DNA from: Alphaproteobacteria bacterium
Lineage (GTDB): Bacteria > Pseudomonadota > Alphaproteobacteria > MPNO01 > VGEU01
Length of the DNA: 50,542 nucleotides
Direction of reading: 5' to 3'
Assembly: GCA_016869145.1 (NCBI GenBank)
Contig: VGEU01000013.1
Coordinates: 1-50,542 of the forward strand
Shown here piece by piece: positions 45,914 to 50,542 of this stretch. The position numbers and the translations under genes were made by a program. The notes below the pieces were generated by a model. It saw nothing but the letters and a program-made list of their open reading frames with translations. It had not been told where the DNA came from and searched no databases. Position 1 is the stretch's first letter; each line of letters starts with the position of its first letter.

Positions 45914-47055
45914 CAGGATCTCCAGAAGTCCCCTTGTGACCACTTCTCGATTCCGGAAGGCTTGGTCATGGGCATGATTGCTTCGCCAAGCGGCACCCCG
46001 TTCTCGACCAGCGCGACAACTTCTTTCATCGACGCGCCCGTTCTTATCAAGGTGCCTTCGTCGCCTGGAACAAGAAGATGGACCTCGTCCGCCACCACGG
46101 CGTTCGACAGAAGCTCAGCGGAGTGCGTCGTTATCAGGCTTTGCCGCTTCGAGGATCGGGATGCACGCGAAAGCATCGGCGCGAGCCGGGCGACGATCGC
46201 CGCGTTGAGCGAAAGCTCGGGCTCCTCCAGGAGCAGCGGCCCGCCTTTCTCCTGCAGGGCCCAGATGAGACCGAGAAGCCGTAGCGTCCCATCCGAAAAG
46301 CTACTCTCGCGCTGCCACGCACCACGAGGCCGCCAATGTTCGTACTTGGCCTTCAGGTGCGGAACGCCGCTCGCATCGATCTCGAGCTCAAGGTCGCTGA
46401 GCTGTGGTACAGCGATCTTCAGGGCGTGCCCCATGCGCCTCAAGCGGCTATCACGGCTCTTCCTCGGTGTGGCGTTGATCCGAGCGATGAGATCACCGCC
46501 GAAAGGGTCGTCCTTTCCGCCGGCGCGTCCCGGGTCACGAACAATCTGCGGCACCACGTGGAGGTATCGGATCGATTCGAGAAAGTTGGCGACCTCGCGA
46601 AATCACTTGTTGAAGTTCACTTGCTCGAGAGCGGTCTGGCTCAGCCGCTCGGGATCCGTTCGATCGTCGAGATCCGGTCGCTTCAGGACACTTTTTCCAT
46701 CCTGCGACACATTCTCCGATGTCAGGCGCGGGCTCCTCGCCTTGCCATGGGCGTTGAATTCGACCGAATAGGTCCACTGTATCGAGTTGGCGTCGTCGCC
46801 GAGATCGATCTGGATGGCGACGTTGGGATTACTCTTCGCCGACAGGCAACGCAGCTCGCTCAACCCCCCTCGACGCCCGACCGCTTCCTGCAAACCGCCG
46901 CCGACGGCGACGATGTCTCGGAGAAAGCGCAGCGCATCCAGAAGGTTCGACTTGCCCGAAGCATTGGGGCCGACAAAGAAGGATCGTTGCGATAGACGCA
47001 CCTCGACGCGCTTGAAGTTCCGCCAGTTCTGGAGCTTGAGCCGCGTGATGCGCAA
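45913..47055 (-). pseudogene. AAA/ABC-type ATPase (defence family) with in-frame TGA
   Basis: Starts at TTG 47055 (AAGGA seven bases upstream) giving MRITRLKLQNWRNFKRVEV, the standard start of OLD-like/AAA_21 ATPases. Walker A VGPNASGKSN (28-37), signature region FSDGTLRLLGLIWAL, Walker B LLLEEPELSLN and the H-loop ITTHSAELL are all present. Codon 151 is TGA (46603-46605), inside NFNK-stop-FREVANFLESIRYLH, after which homology continues in the same frame to the stop at 45913-45915. One base change separates it from an intact gene of about 380 aa. Codon use is visibly less GC-biased than in the flanks, suggesting transfer. Confidence 0.8.
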
Positions 47056-47083
47056 TCGCCTGTCCTTATTCGGGTCCGCGGGC

Positions 47084-47947
47084 TCACGCCGCGGGCGGGG
47101 CGTCGGCCTCGATCTGGATGCGCCGGAGGAGGCGGCGCTCGTTGATCGAGAAATCGGTGCGCGCGTGCGCCGAGCAGAGATTGTCCCAGAGGAGAAGATC
47201 GCCCGGCGTCCAGACGTGCTCGTAGACGAACTCGGGCCGCTCGGCCACATCGAACATGGTTGCGAGGATCGCGTCGCTCTCGGCTTGCGGCAGGTCGTCG
47301 ATGCGCTGGGTCATGAGGCGATCGACATAGAGCGCGCGCCGGCCCGAGCGCGGATGGGTGATGACGACGGGGTGCCAGAAGCTGTCGAGCGTACCGTGCG
47401 CGTTCGGCTTGACGCCCTGCCGGTGGTCGATCGTCTCGTAGTCATAGGCGTGGAACGCCTTGTGGCCGACGACGCGCGTCTGGATCGCGGCGGGGAGCGC
47501 GTCCCACGCCTTGTAGCAATTGTTGAACTTGGTGTTGCCGCCCGTCGACGGCACCTCGATCGCGTAGAGCATGGTGCCGAGATGCGGCTGCTTCTTGTAG
47601 ATCGTGTCGTGGTGGAACATCATCTCGCCGTCGGGGAGCGAGCCGATCGGCTTGCCGTTCTCGCGGATGTTCGAGATCAGCATGAAGGCCGGGTGGAGCT
47701 TGGAGAAATCCTCCGGGCGCTGCTCCTTCGGGCGCGGCCGCTCGCCGATCCGCCCGAAGCAGGCCGCGAGCCGGAGGTGATCGCCCTGGTCGAGGTCGGG
47801 CTTGCGGAACAAGAGGAGGATGTTCTCGGTCCACGCCTCGGCCAGCTCCTCGGTCGTCGCCGTGTCGAACGTGCGGGTAAGATCGAGCCCCAGGATCTCG
47901 GCCCCGAGGGCGCTCGACAGGGGGCGTGTGTCGAAATTCTTCGCCAT
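47084..47947 (-). CDS. TauD/TfdA-family dioxygenase
   Basis: 287 aa. Fe(II)/2-oxoglutarate oxygenase: the HxD pair in EMMFHHDTIYKK (about residue 112), LLLWDNLCSAHARTDF with the distal His, and the Arg of RRLLRRIQIE that binds 2-oxoglutarate. Members oxidise taurine, 2,4-D or related acids. Start 47947 has GGAGAAGG upstream. Downstream, after 28 bp, comes the ATPase of the defence pair; upstream lies the amidohydrolase stop 37 bp away. Confidence 0.88.
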   Translation of the reverse strand: MAKNFDTRPLSSALGAEILGLDLTRTFDTATTEELAEAWTENILLLFRKPDLDQGDHLRLAACFGRIGERPRPKEQRPEDFSKLHPAFMLISNIRENGKPIGSLPDGEMMFHHDTIYKKQPHLGTMLYAIEVPSTGGNTKFNNCYKAWDALPAAIQTRVVGHKAFHAYDYETIDHRQGVKPNAHGTLDSFWHPVVITHPRSGRRALYVDRLMTQRIDDLPQAESDAILATMFDVAERPEFVYEHVWTPGDLLLWDNLCSAHARTDFSINERRLLRRIQIEADAPPAA

Positions 47948-47984
47948 GGCGACGGTCCTTCTCCGATGCGGACGCGGACGAGTG

Positions 47985-48950
47985 TCAGGGGGCGAGCTTA
48001 GCAAGCCGGGGAAAGAGCGCCAACGCGTTCTGGCGCTCCATCAGGGGACGCGCCGTCGCATCGAAGCCGGCATAGGCATCGAGCCGCCCGCTCTCGGCCT
48101 CGACGATGCGGTCGGCGACATAGGGATAGTCGCTGCCATAGAGGATATGGGTCGGATCGGTGAGTGCCTGGAGCGCCCGGAGCGCGTTAGGATCGGACGA
48201 CAGCGCGACGTCGTAATAGAGCCGGCGCAGATAGTGCTTCGCCCCTTCCGGATAGCGCTCGGCGAAGGACGTCACGCCGTCGAACAGCGACAGCCGATGG
48301 GCGAGGAACGGCATCGCGCCGCCGGCGTGCGACAGGATCATCCGGATGTCGGGGAGTTTCGCCAGCATGCCGGTAAACAGCATGTAGGAGATGGTGCGCG
48401 TCGTCTCGAGCGGATAATCGATGAAGGCGCGGGGCACCATCCAGTCGCGCTCCTCGCTCCGCGGCGGATAGGTCGGGTGGATGAAGAGGACGGCGCCCCG
48501 CCGGTTCAACTCCTCGTAGACCGGCCAGTAGTCGGCGTGCCCGACATAGCGGCCGTCGACATGGGTGAGGTGGACGACGCCATCGAGCTTGAGCGTGTCG
48601 AGCGCGCGCGCGAGCTCGGCGAGTGCGGCGTCGACATCGGGAAGCGGCAGCATCGCGAAGGCGCCGAAGCGCTTCGGGTGCCTCGCCACGAGCGCGGCGA
48701 GATAGTCGTTGCAGGTGCGCGCGAGGCGCACCGTCTCGGCGCGGTCGCCGAACCAGATGCCGGGCGCGGTGAAGGACTGGATCGCGATCGCAATGCGCAT
48801 TCGATCCATCAGCGCGATCGCCTTCTCCGCCGTCCAGTCGGGAAACGACGTATAGGCGGTTCCCTTCATCCCGGCGGCCTTCTGCGCCTCGATGTAGAAC
48901 GCCGGCACCAGATGGTGGTGGACGTCGATCCGGTTCGTTGCTGCGGTCAT
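47985..48950 (-). CDS. Amidohydrolase-family (ACMSD-like) decarboxylase/hydrolase
   Basis: 321 aa, TIM-barrel Amidohydrolase_2: the metal motif RIDVHHHL at residues 7-14, HPTYPPRSEERD and SHAGGAMPFLAHRL near residue 220, and YGSDYPYV with the last Asp. The group includes aminocarboxymuconate-semialdehyde and resorcylate-type decarboxylases as well as hydrolases. Start 48950 with GGGAGAG upstream; it overlaps the DUF188 gene by ATGA. It has no signal peptide, unlike the Tat-dependent relative at 16488. Confidence 0.87.
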   Translation of the reverse strand: MTAATNRIDVHHHLVPAFYIEAQKAAGMKGTAYTSFPDWTAEKAIALMDRMRIAIAIQSFTAPGIWFGDRAETVRLARTCNDYLAALVARHPKRFGAFAMLPLPDVDAALAELARALDTLKLDGVVHLTHVDGRYVGHADYWPVYEELNRRGAVLFIHPTYPPRSEERDWMVPRAFIDYPLETTRTISYMLFTGMLAKLPDIRMILSHAGGAMPFLAHRLSLFDGVTSFAERYPEGAKHYLRRLYYDVALSSDPNALRALQALTDPTHILYGSDYPYVADRIVEAESGRLDAYAGFDATARPLMERQNALALFPRLAKLAP

Positions 48951-49435
48951 GGCTCTCCCTTTCTCCCGCTGTCGGCGAGCGCTGCGCGCACGGCGGCTTC
49001 CAGCGCCTCGAGGAATCGCGAGCGGTCCTTGGCCGCGAAGGACGGCCCGCCGCCCCGGATCGCGCCGGTGTCGCGGAGGTGGTTGTTGAGCTCGCGCATC
49101 GCGACCGCGGCGCCGATATTGGCATCGGTGAAGGCGCGCCCGGTCGGACCGATCGCGGCCGCGCCCTTGGCGAGGAGCCGCGCGGCGAGCCGGATGTCCT
49201 GCGTCACCGCGATGTCGCCCGGCCCGATCCGCGCCGCGATCCAGTCGTCGGCGGCGTCGGAGCCCTCGCCGACGACGACGCGCTCGATCCGCCCGGCATT
49301 GGCGGCATGGAGCCCGGCACGGCTCCACTGGTTGCCGACCAGATAGACGGCGAGCCCGTGGCGGCCGGCGACGCGGATCACCTCCTCTTTCACCGGGCAG
49401 GCATCGGCATCGACATAGATCGCGGGCGCGCTCAT
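48947..49435 (-). CDS. DUF188 family protein (YaiI/YqxD)
   Basis: 161 aa. Begins MSAPAIYVDADACPVKEE, the family hallmark of a PIN-like nuclease fold. LVGNQWSRAG, EGSDAADDWIA and VTQDIRLAARLLAKGA follow. Biochemical role is not established. It is joined to its two neighbours by ATGA overlaps (48947-48950 and 49432-49435), a three-gene translationally coupled set. Confidence 0.9.
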   Translation of the reverse strand: MSAPAIYVDADACPVKEEVIRVAGRHGLAVYLVGNQWSRAGLHAANAGRIERVVVGEGSDAADDWIAARIGPGDIAVTQDIRLAARLLAKGAAAIGPTGRAFTDANIGAAVAMRELNNHLRDTGAIRGGGPSFAAKDRSRFLEALEAAVRAALADSGRKGEP

Positions 49436-50542
49436 GCCTCGGCCTCGCGCTTGATCTCGAGCGCGAGCCATTCCTCCTCGGCCACGGCGAGCCCGGCGCG
49501 CGCCGCGGCGAGCGCATCGGCGGCATCGCGGAACCGCGCCGGATCGCGGCCGTAGAGCGCGGGATCGGCGAGCGCGGCGCCGAGCCGGACGATCGTCGCC
49601 TCGAGATCGCGGATGCGTCCGGGCAGCGTCTCGAGCGCGTGCTTCTCCTTGAACGAGAGCCCCTTGCGTACGCGCGGCGCACGCTCGGCGGCCGGCGCGC
49701 GCAGGGCGGCCTTCTGCTTCGCCGCCAGGGCGTCGGCCCGGGTCGCGACGCCCGCGCCGCGCTGCGCCACCATGTCGGCATAGCCGCCGGCATACTCGAT
49801 CCACGTCCCGTCGCCCGCGCCATAGAGGATCGCGGTCACCGTGCGGTCGAGGAAGTCGCGGTCGTGGCTGACCAGGAGCACCGTGCCGGCATGCTCGGCG
49901 ACGAGCTCCTGTAACAGATCGAGTGTCTCGAGATCGAGATCGTTGGTCGGCTCGTCGAGGACGAGGAGGTTCGCCGGCCGCGCCAGCGCGCGCGCCAGCA
50001 TCAGCCGTGCCCGCTCGCCGCCCGACAACGCGCCGACCGGCGTCTCCGCCTGCTCGGGCGCGAACAGGAAGTCCTTCATGTAGCCGATCACGTGGCGGGC
50101 CGTGCCGCCGGCGATCACGCTGTCGCCGCGCCCGCCGGTGAGCATCGCGGCGAGGCTCGCCGCCGGATCGAGGCTCGCGCGGCCCTGATCGAGGGTGACG
50201 ATCTCGAGATTGGTCCCGAGCCCGACGCGGCCCTCGTCGGGGGCGAGCGCCCCGGTCAGGAGGGCGAGGAGCGTCGTCTTGCCGGCACCATTGGGCCCGA
50301 CGATGCCGATGCGATCGCCGCGCTGGATGCGGAGCGTGAAGTCCTTGACGATGGTGCGCGCGCCGAATGCCTTGGCGATGGCCTTCGCCTCGATCACCGT
50401 CTTCCCCGACACCGCGCCGTCGGCCGCCGTCATGGCGAGCGCGCCCGGCCGTTTTCGCTCGTCGCGGCGGGCGGCGCGGAGCGCCTGGAGCGCGCGGAGC
50501 CGGCCCTGGTTCCGCCGCCGCCGCGCGGTCACGCCGCGGCGC
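49432..50542 (-). CDS. uup: ABC-F ATPase, C-terminal half (Uup type), partial
   Basis: Cut by the right edge; about 370 C-terminal residues are visible. They contain the linker region (ARRRRNQGRLRALQALRAAR), then the second ATPase domain: Walker A VGPNGAGKTTLL, signature LSGGERARLMLARALA, Walker B LLVLDEPTNDLD and the H-loop SHDRDFLDRT. The C-terminal coiled coil of the Uup kind (KEKHALETLPGRIRDLEATI) follows. Such proteins act on ribosomes or DNA, not membranes. The first ATPase domain is off the window. Confidence 0.82.
   Translation of the reverse strand, partial: RRGVTARRRRNQGRLRALQALRAARRDERKRPGALAMTAADGAVSGKTVIEAKAIAKAFGARTIVKDFTLRIQRGDRIGIVGPNGAGKTTLLALLTGALAPDEGRVGLGTNLEIVTLDQGRASLDPAASLAAMLTGGRGDSVIAGGTARHVIGYMKDFLFAPEQAETPVGALSGGERARLMLARALARPANLLVLDEPTNDLDLETLDLLQELVAEHAGTVLLVSHDRDFLDRTVTAILYGAGDGTWIEYAGGYADMVAQRGAGVATRADALAAKQKAALRAPAAERAPRVRKGLSFKEKHALETLPGRIRDLEATIVRLGAALADPALYGRDPARFRDAADALAAARAGLAVAEEEWLALEIKREAEA

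Noticed and set aside
46603-46605. TGA in the ATPase as a selenocysteine codon
   Set aside because: No clear SECIS-type hairpin was seen, the position is not a catalytic site, and relatives of this ATPase are not selenoproteins.

Overview
The window is very GC-rich, densely coded bacterial DNA. Third codon positions are nearly all G or C, many neighbours overlap by ATGA, GTGA or TTGA, and the proteins (GreB, FixJ-like regulator, NMT1/SsuA-type transport, UbiD decarboxylases, CoxMSL-type molybdenum hydroxylases) fit a soil or environmental alphaproteobacterium, perhaps of a Rhodospirillales- or Hyphomicrobiales-like lineage. The lineage is inferred from protein style only. No rRNA, tRNA, CRISPR array or transposase gene was seen.

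Layout. (1) 1-686: a tandem array on the minus strand of at least three short precursor-peptide genes. They share an identical leader and 5' region but have unrelated Cys/Ser/Thr-containing cores. Each core runs into a fixed sequence that carries a stop codon in all three frames within 20 nt. This is the best candidate for an undescribed system (RiPP-like cassette array); its partner enzymes would lie beyond the left edge. (2) 873-9953: MarR regulator, zinc alcohol dehydrogenase interrupted by TAA, ABC transport proteins without an ATPase, class III aminotransferase, ThDP enzyme, VOC and HD proteins. (3) 9790-13443 (minus): aldo/keto reductase, quinone-reductase-like MDR protein and acyl-CoA synthetase. 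(4) 13526-26417: MBL hydrolase, rhodanese, UbiD, Tat-exported amidohydrolase, MFS, GMC oxidoreductase, alpha/beta hydrolase, SDR, AstE-like deacylase, M20 peptidase and a flavin monooxygenase of acyl-CoA dehydrogenase fold. (5) 26516-31408: FixL-type kinase remnant with an intact FixJ-like regulator, TerC, then three consecutive damaged genes. (6) 31522-36993: three-subunit molybdenum hydroxylase, strong terminator, second UbiD. (7) 37058-44520: DUF3891 protein, a self-contained small-ORF transcript with an exceptionally strong Shine-Dalgarno sequence, greB, NIPSNAP, MFS, second acyl-CoA synthetase, orphan molybdenum hydroxylase large subunit. (8) 44547-50542: enoyl-CoA hydratase, a compositionally distinct ATPase plus TOPRIM-like pair resembling an anti-phage module (ATPase broken by TGA), TauD dioxygenase, amidohydrolase, DUF188 protein and an ABC-F ATPase cut by the right edge.

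How it fits together. Most genes look like a catabolic patchwork for aromatic or heteroaromatic acids. Uptake would be by NMT1-type and MFS carriers. Activation would be by CoA ligases and hydroxylation by Mo, flavin and TauD-type enzymes. Decarboxylation would be by UbiD, followed by hydrolysis and hydration. Two copies each of several functions (UbiD, Mo hydroxylase large subunit, acyl-CoA synthetase, amidohydrolase, MFS) suggest more than one substrate route. Substrates cannot be read from the sequence.

Two genome-scale patterns stand out. Several reading frames are broken by single events (TAA at 2468, indels near 9965, 29700 and 30713, TGA at 46603), so either pseudogenisation or assembly error is common here. 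Four genes carry short tandem repeats starting at or just past their 3' ends.
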